NCBI RefSeq assembly: GCF_037975245.1
Contig: NC_092570.1
Coordinates: forward strand, 13,466,501 to 13,530,500
Direction: 5' to 3'
DNA: 64,000 nt
Origin: Apostichopus japonicus
Taxonomy: Eukaryota > Echinodermata > Holothuroidea > Aspidochirotida > Stichopodidae
In this document: in pieces, positions 1 through 20,600 of the stretch
How positions within the stretch are numbered: the stretch's first letter is position 1
Layout: each line of letters begins with the position of its first letter
The notes under the pieces: model-generated
Told to the model about the DNA's origin: nothing
The model's input: only the letters and a program-made list of their open reading frames with translations
Databases searched by the model: none
Position numbers and translations under genes: made by a program

Positions 1-2094
1 CAAATTGCGAGAAAATGGCCTTTAAGCATCCGCGGTTCTTCAATTGAAGTGACTGGACTACTTAGTCTACCATAAAGACAATTAACTCAGATCCTTTACA
101 ATCCCCTCTCAATAAGTAAACATTTGACTTTTACAGGCTGAAAGGAAATGTGTTATTATGCGTTACACATTTATCTAATTGGTGCTGCATGTCATCATAG
201 GGTGGTGTTTTGTTGTTCATATGTAGTTAGACGAACATGTTTCGATTGATTTATTAAAATAGATAAAACAATGGATTACCATCAACCATGTATGTCTGTA
301 TTGAGGAAGTGACGTCACAATAAATGTAGCATTAAAGAAGCATCAATAATTTAAGGATATATTATCACGAGGTATCTTTAAAACCGGGAATAACAATAGA
401 AAAGATAACATTGTTCACTTCTCTCTTGTTTCTTGGACTATGACATATCAAGATTAAGATTTAACTCGCCCAATAGTAAAGTAATAACTCTAAACATATA
501 TCTCTGGAACTCGAGACTGAAACATGATATTTTGCTTTAAAACTACATGTTGGATTGACTTTAATCTCGTCATATAATATAGTAATAGAAAAGATATGGT
601 AAACCATGAACGCATGCTCGTTATTTTAGACCACCAAAAACATACCCCAAAAAGAGAATATTGGATAAGAATAAATTTCGGAAGTTTTATAATGGAAATT
701 AGAATCGTCCTTTACAACACTAGATGTATTAGATACAAAATATTCAAGTACAAATAATTTAAAAAAAAATAATAATAATAATAATAATTAAAAAAGCTTC
801 TTAAACGTTAACCTTTGTACTTTTTTTCTTGGCTGATCCTATCATCCATGATGGTTTGATCAATTATTGGTCCAAATGTAATAGTTTTGTAGATAAACAT
901 TCAGAAACTATAAGATAAAAAACGTCGATTTTGTTGCGATATATACCCTAAATATCATCAGCAGCTTCCCGGCTTGTTGGTGAGTCTTAAAACAGACTCG
1001 AATGATGTATATAAACTATACTTTTGGCAGGCATTGAAGACTCGCCTGGGATCGATGGTGGTGTCTAACACTTCTATTACACCTCATTCGAAACTAGGTC
1101 AGATTACCGGCATTAGACGTTTATTTTTACGTGAGTCTTCACACCCTTTAATCAAGACAACACAGTCAAATAAACCGAGTGTAACGATACAATACAACCT
1201 CGTTCAGGCTGTTTCCGCCTTATATGACTTATAGGCTTACTTGTGTCTAGGGCCTAACCGGAAAATTGATACTCCCATGCAGCAAAATGGGATTACATAG
1301 GTTGACGAAATTAAATATATGTAACTTTAAGGGTCGGACAGAGAATGTGGTATTGATAATTGAAACTAGCATGGAGAGCCTGAACCCCAGGTTTGAAACC
1401 AGTGATCGAAAAATGTGTTGAACTGGTTAAAGGTTTATACCATATATATGTGTCTTCCGAAAGACCAATTCATTTAACAGGGAAAAAAACAAACAACCAT
1501 ATCACAAGAGAAAAGATAATAATAGATTATAGTAATAGATTATAGAACAAAACAACAAACTTATAGCAAACCAAGCGTGTACTTGCCAAACAGTGAATGA
1601 TGCTGTGTTAAATTACAAACAGTTATTCAACCACATACTATTTATAGGTGATGATGCCATGCAACGATGGCAACTGCATTAATAGACAAAACCTATTCCA
1701 ATTTATGTTTTAATATATCCCGGATGAAACTAATTACTTAATGTATAAAACAACTATTATATTGATATCGTGGTTTAATAAATCCTCTGTCACGAGATGT
1801 TACAGCACTTCTACAACGAGATAAGGGTCACGTGACTATTGATATTGCCAGTTAATCACGTAACTGACCTTGATGTAAAATGACACATCATGGCTTATAA
1901 TGAAAATAATCAAATAGCACGAACTTTTGCACACACAAAAATATACACATTTAGACTGCTTTCTGCGCTATATAAGAGAGGAAACGGTTCCTTGTTGTTA
2001 TTAGGGTGCGCACTGTTACCCACTTAAATGGCCTTCATGATGTCAAACATGACACATCATGGCTAATAGTGAAACAATCCTATCATACGAACAG
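1..2094. other. AT-rich intergenic DNA, no gene recognised
   Basis: No reading frame here has recognisable domains or a convincing set of splice sites. The 86-codon frame at 974-1234 overlaps a dispersed repeat (separate entry) and is not credible as a gene. A short phrase, GACACATCATGGCT, recurs near 1880 and 2050. Confidence 0.6.
1020..1150 (+). repeat. dispersed repeat shared with 59765-60095
   Basis: This stretch contains GCATTGAAGACTCGCC, then ACACCTCATTCGAAACTAGG and a stretch ending GAGTCTTCAC. Close matches in the same order and strand occur around 59765 and 60025-60095, where they are separated by unrelated sequence. Two copies in one window suggest an interspersed family. The class is unknown. 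Confidence 0.6.
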
Positions 2095-2805
2095 ATTAAC
2101 AAGAACGAGAAACAAGGATAAGGTTAAGGACAAGAACAAGAACAAGAAACAAGGACAGGAACAGAAACAGGAACAGGGTGACAAGGAGAAGAACAGGGAC
2201 AGGAACAGAAACAAGAAACAAGGAGAAGAACAAGAAACATAGAGGATAACAGGAACAAGAACAGGAACAAAGAAACAAGGAGAAGAACAGGGACAGGAAC
2301 AAGAACAGGAAATAAGGAGAAGAACAGGAACAAGAACAAGAACATGAAACAAGGACAAGCACAAGAAACAAGGAGAAGAACAGGGACCGGAACAAGAACA
2401 AGAAACAAGTCCTGAGAAGAACAGGGAGAGCGGAACAAGAACATGAAACAAGGACAAGAACAGAAACAAGGAGAAGAACAGGGACAGGAACAAGAACAAG
2501 AACAAAAAACAAGAACGAGAACAAGAACAAGAACAAGAAACAAGGACAAGAACAGGAAAAGGAACAAGAACGAGAACAAGAAACAACAACAACAACAAGA
2601 ACCAAAACATCAACAACAGGAAACAAGAACAAGAACCAAAACAACAACAAGAACAAGAAACAAGGACAAGAAGAAGAACAGGAACAGGGACAAGAACAAG
2701 AAAAAAGAACAAGAACAAGAAACAAGGACAAGAACAAGAAACAAGCACAAGGACAAGGACAAGAACAAAAACAAGAAACAAGAACTAAAACAAGAACAAG
2801 AACCC
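2095..2805 (+). repeat. purine-rich low-complexity tract (ACAAGA/GGAACA-like)
   Basis: About 700 bp is made almost wholly of variants of ACAAGAACAAGAAACAAGGA, with nearly no pyrimidines except C on the plus strand. Long open frames exist on both strands (Lys/Gln/Glu/Asn-rich on plus, Phe/Leu/Ser/Cys-rich on minus). They are by-products of the repeat, not genes. Confidence 0.85.
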
Positions 2806-5655
2806 AAGAGTATGCTCCTATATATATGCATACGGGAAATGCATTAATATTATTTAAACTGTCTGATATACTCAGACTAACTACCCGTATGTTTTCCTAT
2901 ACAAGAAAAATTCATTTCAAGTAGTTCTATAATATGAAGTGTGTTGCCCCGATATAGCTGGCATAGTATAATAGTAATAACGTATAATCATTCCGACGAG
3001 TTCTCAGTTTTGTAGCTAACTGATGCGCGAACTTCTGTACAGCATGCGTGTTAGCCTTATTTTCTAGGTTATATCTATAGACTATGTTAATTTCCTTAAT
3101 ATCACACTGACATTAAATTTTGCTGAGCCATGTTTTGCTCTGAAGTGCATTTGTGGAAATAAAGGGTTTGTTGCGAAGTTAGAACGATTCTTGAGTTGAT
3201 GAACTAAATTTAAAGGAATTGTCTGTTGGCAGATTTGGATACATTGTTCTCATATTTCTTATTTTTCTCTTTCTAACCATATTGAAATAGTCCCCATTCG
3301 ACGTTTAAATTTGGTTTTCAAATTCACCAGTTTCTCACCAAAAACACTGTTTGTTCGAACGCATCAATTTAGTGGATGACGTAGTGCCTGCAAATAGACA
3401 AAACGAGCGACTTGAAGTTAGCATTCCCATTTCCGCAGCAAATACACTCTTCGCGTGTTCACGCACCGGTGATTGTATATTATAATATATTACGCACGCA
3501 TCGCGAACGTAGGTATACAGCCTACCATGCCCACGTGGTACGTACATAGCGTTGCACATAATACACTCTCACACTCAAACCATAATTCTTAAACCGTTCT
3601 TCGAAATCGCTGAAATAAAATTCACATATTAACTTTACAGTAAAAGGAAGCTTGAAAAGTATTTGGAACATTGAAAGATCGATATCAGAGCAGAATGTAG
3701 TTACCGAGAAGCTGAGGCTTCGCATAACTGGCCGATTGTAAACGTTAGAGTAGCCTATAGGTTGTGATCATTCTTCAGATTGGAGGTGGACAGCGTAATG
3801 TATAAACAACAAGTTATCGTCTGTTACACAAAACTCACCAATTCACCGATGCACTAAATATATGACGGCTTAACGATATTTTTAAAACATATATAATTTA
3901 TAAGAAATTTAACCGAAAATTAAGGAAGAAATTAATCTGTATTCAAACGCGGTTTTTTGTTGTGATTACTTAAGGAACTGTATGGAGCGTGGGTTATGTC
4001 GCAGTATGCATTTGCGAAGATGACGTCAAGTTCGTTACTGTTCAAAGTATATTTGAAATATTCATCATCAACAATTAAAAAATCATTTCTCTGTCAAACG
4101 CAACATTAGCGTTCTCATATTTTGAAAACATGTTTGGAAAATTATTTAGCGTTTTTTAAGGTTACTTCTAAAGCCTACCAGACATTTCTTTTATGTGTGG
4201 AACCAACAGTTTGAGTACTCTCCGAACAGGAGTTTGTGTGTCACTACCAAGTTGGGCCAGTGATCCCCAGATTGACTCAGTACGGTAAACCTCCTCATTC
4301 GTATGCTGATAGATTAGGTTACTTTGAGTTAAAGACGTATATAAACTATTTTAATGGGCACGGTACGCGTGTATATTAATGGATTACTCGAGGTCCACAT
4401 TTATTTTCGACATGCATGATGGTAGACAGAACACTGGTCCCAGTTCGTGTCGTAATTCTATACCACTCTTTTCTTTTGTGAGAAATCACATTTTAAACAA
4501 ATGAGTCTCATCAAATCTCGGGACTACTTAGTTGCACACATACCATCAGGTTGTTTCAGCACAGATGCAGCACAAAACTAAATATGGAAACACAATACTT
4601 TTATGTTCTCAAATAACAGGTTTTACAATACATCTTCAAATTTGTCATAGGACAGGAGTGTGTTAAATGTCATCAAGTTAAAAAGAACCTGTTGCGGTGG
4701 GCCAGTGAAGATAGCAATGTCTAAACTCATGTGAAAAAAAGTATTTTTCCTGCTAAAAAAATACGTCCGCCCCAAATTCCAAATTCCCGCCCACAAATAC
4801 ACATTGCCATATTGTGCATTATTCTTTCAGACTATTTCAGGTATAGGTATGACTCACCTTGCATTGGAACATGCTGGGCAAAAAAAAATCAGAAAAATAG
4901 AGATATGATGCTTTTACTTACGGAAACATGAACATAAAGGACACGAAATAGAACAGAAAATAACAAAACAAAACAAAGTAAAAGAAAAGGTCATCTTCAG
5001 AATGTATTGTTTTATCAGGTATATACGGTAGCCTTTATGATCTTTCCTCCCTTGTAGATATAAATTTGGCCTTTCTTTTTGTCGAATTTTGAGCTGGTTT
5101 GCCCGCCGCAACAATTTACATCTCTGAATTAAATCAATATAATCAAGGTGAATTATTATGACTTGTTGCTGGGAATAAAAAATCTTGTATGCATCTATTC
5201 GTCCAAGTAAACGTTGGCGTATAGGCCTAATGTAATTACTTCGTATGGAAATATACCGCGTATTGGCATGACTGCGTATAGCCAGCACCATTAACACTCA
5301 ATGCGACACTTCTAATAATAAATCTGCATACTTATTTGAGAACAAAGTCCAAGCAATCTGAGAGGTGATAAACACTTCTCTTTTTTTATTGTCCTACCCT
5401 GTCCAGATATATATGAGGATGGATGGTTTTGTTTGAAACTTTCTGTCTAGTCTAAGTTCTTTACAATGATTTCGTGTTTTTAATCAATACGAGCTTCTTG
5501 AAATTCTATACTTGCGTGACAATCTCTCAAGTTGCGACAGATGGTTTAAACAAAAAAAAAAGAGCTATCAATTAAAATAGCTTGGTAAAAAAAAAAATTG
5601 TACTGGAATGTGATGTCAAAGTATATCGGTACGTTATCATGTTGGAGCTACCATT
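2806..5655. other. intergenic DNA, nothing recognised
   Basis: Unique-looking AT-rich sequence with short, domain-free open frames only (for example 4914-5297 on minus). No RNA gene, terminal inverted repeat or tandem array was seen. Confidence 0.5.
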
Positions 5656-5662
5656 CTTGAAT

Positions 5663-5830
5663 GGTATTTATATATATATATATATAGGCTATATATATAG
5701 GCTATATATATAGGCTATATATATAGGCTATATATATAGGCTATATATATAATCTATATATATAGGCTATATATATAATCTATATATATAGGCTATATAT
5801 ATATATAGGCTATATATATAGGCTATATAA
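5663..5830. repeat. tandem TATATATAGGC-type repeat
   Basis: The unit TATATATAGGCTA repeats about a dozen times, with a few variants containing TAATC in place of TAGGC. The unit is partly palindromic (AGGCTATATATAGGC). A related TAGGCCCTATATA array lies at 61330-61430. Confidence 0.85.
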
Positions 5831-6302
5831 ACACATGATGAGAACTGCGACTCAAGACTAAGTCATTATCATTGGACTAGAATTGTGAAATACGACTCAC
5901 ATACATCTATATACAATTGCGCAGCAATATAGAAATCAAAATTGTTGTGATCATTTTTCAGTATGGTACTTTGTTTATATCATAAGATTCCTGCATCTCG
6001 TTTCTGTTATATATTTCATTCCGTTTTATTTTACTTTCATCTTCATCATCTCATTCTTATTTCTAATTTACAATCTTTGTCCCAGCGATTCTTGAAAAGA
6101 AGAAAAAAGTAAGAAAAGAAAGAAGTCGCAATTTGTTGTTTTCACCGATTGTTGCAGTAAGCTTCATTGGATACGCCTATATATCGTCTACATGCGATAA
6201 CATAAACGTTCATTCTACAAAAAACACAAGCAAACAAAAAAACAACCTTATAGTGGATCACGTGAGGTCTAATTACTTCTTACTTTCTTGCTTCTTCTCG
6301 AT

Positions 6303-6628
6303 TAACGTACATCCAGTGTGTGAGTGTTAACGTACATCCAGTGTGTGAGTGTTAACGTACATCCAGTGTGTGAGTTTTAACGTACATCCAGTGTGTGAGT
6401 TTTAACGTACATCCAGTGTGTGAGTTTTAACGTACATCCAGTGGGTGAGTTTTAACGTACATCCAGTGTGTGAGTGTTAACGTACATCCAGTGTGTGAGT
6501 TTTAACGTACATCCAGTGTGTGAGTTTTAACGTACATCCAGGGTGTGAGTTTTAACGTACATCCAGTGTGTGAGTTTTAACGTACATCCAGTGTGTGAGT
6601 GTTAACGTACATCCAGTGTGTGAGTTTT
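6303..6628 (+). repeat. 25-bp minisatellite, about 13 units
   Basis: The unit TTAACGTACATCCAGTGTG plus TGAGTK repeats with an exact 25-bp period (CGTAC at 6306, 6331 and onward). Units differ mainly at one G/T position near the unit end, with rare single changes such as GGGTG. No coding role is apparent. Confidence 0.92.
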
Positions 6629-6865
6629 CCTTGTTTATCGTTTCGGTATATATTTGTGCTCAAAGCAACTATTAGGCCGATCACGGTTGGCGGTAAATTA
6701 GATCAGCGGACAAGATAATTTGTTTGCATTCATATGAGATCTGCACGTAAAGCTAAGGAAGTTCCTTGCAACCAACAAGTGAATAATATAGATGTGCATT
6801 GAATCGCGATAAAGATAAAATATCTCTGGGTTTTCAGCTGGTAATTGCGTTTGCCGATACCATAG

Positions 6866-6908
6866 GTATATATATATATGTTTATATATGTGTATGTATA
6901 TATGTTTA

Positions 6909-6947
<39 letters not shown>

Positions 6948-6950
6948 ATT
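6866..6950. repeat. TA/TG-rich microsatellite
   Basis: Mixed TATATG/TATATA repeats. Open frames across it give only Tyr/Ile runs. Confidence 0.8.
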
Positions 6951-7324
6951 TAAGAACACATAGCGAACTACTTACAATACCTTCACAACAACAAATGTGT
7001 ATATATATTATATACACACAGAAGACGCTAAGAGCGACAGTTATAATTGTCATTAAATCATTAGAAATGCAGATGGTTTCTACCATTACTGTATAGGGGT
7101 ACAATACTTTGCAATGTTCGTGAACGATGCATTAGTTACTGGCTTGAAAAACAGAGAGGATCTGTTTTCGTAAAAGGGTGACTATAGGCAGAATTTTGGC
7201 GTCTGTTTTTATGTTCAAGAAAAGCATGATTGTTAACATTGATATTTAGCCCTTCCGGTTTTTAAGATATTCAGCTTTAAAATGTGCTGAATCTCTGGAC
7301 TGCTCCTTCAATACTGTTTGTCCT

Positions 7325-7650
7325 TGACAAATTTTCTATTTCAATTTATAAAAGTCTTTTGTTCCCGTTCATAAAAATTTTTCGTTCCAGTTCATAAAAG
7401 TCTTTTGTTCCAGTTCATAAAAGTCTTTTATTCGGATTCATCAATCTTCTTTTGTTCCAGTTCATAAAAGTCTTTTATTCAAATTCATAAATCTTCTTTG
7501 GTTCCATTTCATAAAAGTCTTTTGTTCAAATTCATAAATATTCTTTTGTTCCAGTTCATGAAAGTCTTTTGTTCCAGTTCATAAAAGTCTTTTGTTCAAA
7601 TTCATAAAAGTCTTTTGTTCCAGTTCATAAAAGCCTTTATCTCCAGTCCA
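7325..7650 (+). repeat. minisatellite of about 22-24 bp
   Basis: The phrase TTCATAAAAGTCTTTTGTTC recurs about 13 times with small length changes. Units with CCAG alternate with units with AAA before TTCATAAA. Confidence 0.88.
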
Positions 7651-9480
7651 TATTTTTTCTATCTTTATTCAGTTACAAGAGTGTGCAAATAGATTTTATC
7701 TAAAGAAGAATATATTCATCTTTTCAAGACCCGACATCTTAGTATCCATTATCATTTTATAAAATAAAATGCTTGGTTTTCATTACAGTTCCTTATGCTA
7801 AGTAACTATAGGCGTATTCCTTTCCGATGTGGCGTTACCGTGATACAATTATCTTTACAGTTATACGTTGCAGTTCAATTCTCCTGTAGAGCTGTATGCA
7901 CTTTTGGCACTTAACATAATCACGCACTGATGCAGATTAAGTGTGAAATATATTCAACTATGTGTTTTTATATACCTGATGCGTTGCTCAGTAACGCTGT
8001 TTTATGGTTCATAATACAGAGTCCACAAAATAACATCGAGTAAATGAGACTTACAAGGATCTTGTTATTTTTGTATATCTTTTAAAATAAAAAATATTAC
8101 AATTTGGGATTAAAATGTATTAGCGTGTGTACAAGTACAGCAAGCACATACGCTAGAAAACGGCTATACGGGTCCTTGACTTACTACAAGTCGGTTAAAT
8201 ATATGAAGTGGGATGTAATGCACAAACCTGAAAGAGAAGGGAGAAACTATAGCCAATGTATTAAATAATAGCCTTATACAGAAACGATACGTCACGTGTA
8301 TTTTTGTTTTGGTATCACGTGACCTGGTTGCACGACATAGCTATTATATGATCAGTTGGACTTCAAACCTGAGAAAGAAAAAATTATTTCGGTTTTAAGA
8401 AAAGTACATGTGGGCTGTGTATAAGACATAAGTGAAAACAAATTGTCAGTTACTCTTTTCCTTATAGCGCATAGTTATTTCAAAAGGGACAGAAAAACTC
8501 ATGATTATGATGCATGCATCATATACCACGTTATACAAGTTGATTTGTGAAGCAACGTGAAGCTGTCTAAACAATGATTGAGTAATGCTCTCAACAACAA
8601 TAACAACAACAATTAACGACTAAACATACGAAAAAAATGATTTAAATGCTTTGAAACAACTGTTACGGCATTAATGGAACAAATGTAATGTAGATTACAT
8701 GTTTACCTCGCGTGGAGAGAAGTGACGTTAATACATAGATACTTTATCATAGCTCTTTTAAACCATGGATGGTTGGTTACCAAATATTTGCGTTTTTATA
8801 TAGGTATGTTTGTGGCGTTTATAGGAAGGCATGTTCCAAATTCGTTGATACTGTAATGAGCAAGAAGTAATTTCCAAAATTTGAAAAGCATTACACAAAT
8901 AAACAACCCCATCCCCCCCTCCCCACCCCCAAGACAACGAAAACAGAAACAGGGTAAGAAGACAACATATATAGCATAAAATAAACTGTGAAGTAGGTGA
9001 AGTTCGGAAGTCACAGTAGTTCCAAACTCCTTGACATGAATGATTTTGCGAGACACAGTGGCGAGACACTTTCGTCTCGTTCTGCTATTTATCATTTTGT
9101 CTTCACGTCAGAGTCAGAAACATCCAATTCCGGGATACATCCTTTCATTAAGCTCGACTAAATGTATACACTATCCACATACATCACGTTAACAGCTGAC
9201 ATGTTTCTGCAAACGTTCGTCCATGTGTAAACATTCACAAGTAAATCACGTGGTACGAAAAGATTTTGCTAATGCTAGCCGGTTATACAAGCATTTTTTT
9301 TGCTGTTGTAACATAACAAAAAGGATAGAAAGTTCGCACTTTGAAGGTTGAAGTGTTTTGGATAATTTTTACATGAAGGACGTAATTTTACAAGGTCGTG
9401 TTTATCGACAAAATGAAATGGGGAACATGCGGATTAATTTCTATTTCGCCATGGTTATTTATACATATATATACATTTAT
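7651..9480. other. intergenic DNA, nothing recognised
   Basis: AT-rich sequence without long open frames. The minus-strand frames at 8758-9095 overlap each other in two frames and have no domain features. Confidence 0.5.
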
Positions 9481-9483
9481 TTA

Positions 9484-14454
<4,971 letters not shown>

Positions 14455-14528
<74 letters not shown>
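14455..14528. repeat. (TA)n microsatellite
   Basis: About 37 uninterrupted TA dinucleotides. Confidence 0.95.
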
Positions 14529-14529
<1 letters not shown>

Positions 14530-14531
<2 letters not shown>

Positions 14532-15299
14532 CGAGACTATTATTATACGCGTCTGATTGAATCATGACTCCGCAGACGATTAACAAATGTAACAAAAGAA
14601 AGAAAAAACGCGGGAACGTATGTACACTATTCTGTTATTGTGCATACGGTAAGTGATAAGGGCCATCTGCTGTATACATGCTGTTTAGTTTATTATGTTA
14701 TGCATCGATGATATTATTTTTATACTTTCCGCGACGGTGCAGAAATTATCCATTGTATGTTTAGTTCAATATGATGGAAGAATAAGTAGTTATTGTTTTA
14801 GATATAATTGATGGTTTTGTGTACGTTCCGGTTGAATGATCTCCCAATAATCACTTCACCTTTATGGTTCGACTCCTAAATTCCCGTGACGCAAATAAAC
14901 TAGTCAAACGTTCAGAAGTAACTTAAGCAAGAGTAAATATTGATGAAATGAACGACGAAACTAAACGTTATTATATCAGCTGTAGTGTAAGAATGACCAG
15001 TGACGTTCCCACTGGTGGTGGGGGTGGGTGGAGGCATGGCCCACTATACTGCATCTTCAGTCGGAGTAGAGATATTCCTTGTGTGGGGGGGGGTGTATGT
15101 GTTTACAATTGACGCTTATGTATTTATCACTACCTAAGGTTTTATACATAATTATAGACCGAATTTATAGTCTAAATACACCATACAATGTACCACTTGG
15201 ACGTATAAATTGGTATATTATTTCTGGGTGAGGACCTCCATGACCATGTCCCGATCTATCTCAGTTTGAAATTTTGAATTTGCCCCATCCTCGGGCATC
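14530..15299. other. intergenic DNA, nothing recognised
   Basis: No open frame or repeat structure beyond short G runs near 15015 and 15085. Confidence 0.5.
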
Positions 15300-15735
15300 A
15301 TGCATTATTCTATATAAACCAAATATGAATACCTACAATCAGGTACATTATTCTATATAAACCACACATGTAGACCCACAACAGGGACATTATACATTAC
15401 ACTATATATACAACATATGTAGACCCACAATCACGGACATCGTGCGGTACATAATACTATAAAAACAACATATGTAGACCCACAATCACGGACATTTTAC
15501 ATTACAATATACAAACAACATATGTAGACACACAATCATGGACTTCCTACATTATACTATAAAAACCACATATGTAGACCCACAATCACAGACATCGTAC
15601 ACTATACTATAAAAAACACATATGTAGACCCACAATCACAGACATCGTACATTATACTATTAAAACCACATATGTAGACCCACAATCACAGACATCGTAC
15701 ATTTTACTATTAAAACCACATATGTAGACTGCAAT
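15300..15735 (+). repeat. 50-bp tandem repeat, about 8 units
   Basis: The phrase CATATGTAGACCCACAATCA recurs. In the right-hand part the period is exactly 50 bp (TATGTAGACC at 15571, 15621 and 15671, with TATGTAGACT at 15721). Units to the left are more diverged. No coding potential. Confidence 0.88.
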
Positions 15736-16121
15736 CGTACATGATAATGAAACAATGATGTCCCTTGTAATGATATTTCCATGTGACTTGACATACGAAA
15801 TTTTACTTTATAATAGAAATTATAGAATTATTCATTAATTTAAAATGTCATATGAAGAGTCTCAATTTCGGAGATTTTCTGATCAACCAGAACCATCAAT
15901 TACCATCAACTATTATTACTTTTTCATGTTTTATGATATTTATTTCGTGATGAAGCTGTTTATATGAAAGTGAAAGATAAATATAGAAAGTGATTAATAA
16001 CCAAAGTTGTGAAACCAAAAACAGATGGTCTTTGAAGTATCCCTGACAATTTTTAATTTAATATTTGACTAAATTGCATTAGTATAAGTTGAATACGACT
16101 ATATATATTTTTTTAATTTAA

Positions 16122-16197
<76 letters not shown>
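16122..16197. repeat. (TA)n microsatellite
   Basis: TA repeat with one TACA interruption. Confidence 0.93.
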
Positions 16198-16198
<1 letters not shown>

Positions 16199-17317
16199 TG
16201 TAATATGTATATATATGTATACTGTAACTACCATTACACTATCCAATAGCACTGTCCACCAACTATATAAGGTGAATATGAAAAATGACCAGGTTTTGAT
16301 ATTTGCTTAAGGACATCAATTTACTCACTTTAACGGCCAAGTAAATCTTTCTCGATATTCCACAATTTTCTTTTCCCGCAAATTTAGCGGTAATCGAATT
16401 TGAAATGTAAATAAAAGATTGAAGAAGCTTCACTGAGTCATTTCACCGTGAAGAGGTTGCTCGGTATCACTGGTAAAATAAATTACACTTTAAACGTTGC
16501 TTTTTATTCATTTTACTGTTAATTATGCACTGAGAATGATCGATCAACTTTCTTCTCAATATTCTCTCTTCTGAATATCCAGAAATTCCAGATGGCCAAA
16601 AAGAAAATAGGAAGAAATGTGTTTGAAATTTTGGTCATCCAACAAATTCGGCATAATATACCATATCTTACATTTGTATTACTGATTTACGGAATGTGCA
16701 GGTCTTTTTCCTTTTTTTTTTTTTTTTGGGGGGGGGGGTATATTGTTATGACTCTTAATTTCATTTGAACAATTGAACACCATCAGAAAATATTTGAAAC
16801 CATTTGTCAATGAATAGGTTGTAAATCCATTGTAATATAAATGCATGTCACTTGAAGTCACTATTATCGTCTACTTCCCCATTGAGTTTTGTGTTTCATC
16901 TGAGGAACATGACGTAATGGGTCTGTGTGTGTTAGACTTCGCTCTCCAGTCAATTTAAGTGACCCTTATAAGTTGGAAAGGATCTTTTCTCAATAATTTA
17001 AAGTGGTAAAGACAAGCAACTTGGACTATCAACAGTGTTTCCTTTCTTCATCATATCGACAGTTATTTTATTATCAAAAATTAATAAGGTAGTAGGTTAT
17101 TCTTAGACAAACATTTTCAATTATAAGGTTATGTTCAAGCGTTAACATAATGAATTTACATATCTTTCAATGCGCCATACTTCGCAATGAATTACATGAT
17201 AATCGCAACAGCTCATTTAAAATGGGAAAAGTGTGCGATGAAGCAGGTAAATACTCACTCATTAATTTTGCTCGAACGAGCTTCAACATTTCCAGAATTT
17301 CCTATCTCATCATTAAA
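16198..17317. other. intergenic DNA, nothing recognised
   Basis: No credible gene. A T/G homopolymer run lies at about 16708-16738. Confidence 0.5.
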
Positions 17318-17325
17318 ACCATGAC

Positions 17326-17628
17326 CAGGCGCGTAGCCAAGGGGGGGGGGGGGCGAAGGGGGCAGCCGCCCCCCCCCCCCCCCGCCCCGAGCATATGTTT
17401 TAAAAAATTAATGTTTTTATGATATCGCTAGTATTTTCAAAAGAAAAAATGCTAAGATGCAACTAAAAAAGGCCTGGGAAGTGCCATTTCCAGCGATCTG
17501 GGAGGCATTTTCAGTCAAAATGTTCTTGTACGCTTCGCGCCAATTATGGTGGCGCTACGCTTAGATAGTTTGCAATGCCGAATCTACAGTTTCGCCCCTC
17601 CCTTGGCAAATTCCTGGCTACGCGCCTG
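17326..17628. mobile_element. non-autonomous hAT-type MITE (303 bp)
   Basis: Terminal inverted repeats begin CAGGCGCGTAGCCA and end TGGCTACGCGCCTG. They are flanked by a perfect 8-bp target-site duplication ACCATGAC (17318-17325 and 17629-17636). The 8-bp duplication with CAG...CTG ends fits the hAT superfamily. The interior has no transposase frame. Runs of G and C lie just inside the left end. Confidence 0.88.
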
Positions 17629-17636
17629 ACCATGAC

Positions 17637-18095
17637 AAGGTTGTATAGGCCTATACATCACTGTGCTCCTTTTTTTTTAATAGGTGGGTTATACATAAAA
17701 TGCTGCTATACAGACATATTTGTAATGTTTTTCAAAATTATTGTGTTTTTTTTTTAACTTATCGTGTGATTCTATAAGAAAAAAACAATATCGTTTAACT
17801 GAATTGTCCATGGTTAAACAGATATGCGATTGTGTACAAGAATATAACGAACGAATGTATGCTGTACCCCCACCACTACCCCACCCCACCCTTCCATCCC
17901 AAGTACGGAAATTCGACCTTCTGTAACTGATTACTTCAAATGTTAAGGTTCTACCCAACCAACCCACCCAACCCCCACCCCACCCCATCCCCATCCCCAA
18001 ATAAATCCAGGGGAAATATAAAAATGCAGTAATTGTTTATTTTGGGAATGAGGTGCAGACAACCTACGTCCAACCCGCACCTTCTTTATTCCCCA
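17637..18095. other. spacer between two MITEs, nothing recognised
   Basis: No gene seen. It includes C-rich stretches near 17870 and 17960-18000 (CCCCACC-like). Confidence 0.5.
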
Positions 18096-18103
18096 TCCAC
18101 AAC

Positions 18104-18507
18104 CATAGGCGTAGGAGGCGGGGGCTGCAGCCCCCCCCCACCCCCCCCCCCTCACCCCCCCCCCCCCCCGAGCAAAGATTTTTGTGAAAATTCGGGCAAT
18201 ATGCTGAGAATTTTTCGGGCACCTACTGAAAGCAAAATAATTTGCAATGTGTTTTTCAATGATTAAACTGAAAATTATTATCATTATTATTGTAACAACT
18301 TCCTCAATAATTCTAACCAATATGGAAGGGTAATAAGACGGCAAACGATTGTATGTTATTAGCATGTGGTGTAACAACCAATGCATGCCTATATGATATG
18401 CACATTAAGATGTTGAACGCGCGCGAAAAATGTTGGTTGTATTTTTCGGGCAAATCGTTACAGACCCCCCCCCCCACCCCAAATCAAATTGGGCTCCTAC
18501 GCCTATG
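18104..18507. mobile_element. non-autonomous hAT-type MITE (404 bp)
   Basis: Ends are CATAGGCGTAGGAG and CTCCTACGCCTATG. The perfect 8-bp target-site duplication is TCCACAAC (18096-18103 and 18508-18515). As in the neighbour at 17326, long C runs lie just inside the ends. No transposase frame. Confidence 0.88.
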
Positions 18508-18515
18508 TCCACAAC

Positions 18516-20595
<2,080 letters not shown>

Positions 20596-20600
20596 TATAC

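Noticed and set aside
974-1234. 86-codon frame as a gene
   Set aside because: It overlaps a dispersed repeat that recurs at 59765-60095 and has no domain or conserved start.
2083-2847. Cys/Phe/Leu-rich and Lys/Gln-rich proteins of up to 232 residues
   Set aside because: Low-complexity purine tract open in several frames; no real coding signal.
6303-6628. CRISPR array
   Set aside because: The 25-bp units are directly adjacent with no unique spacers, and the context is eukaryotic.
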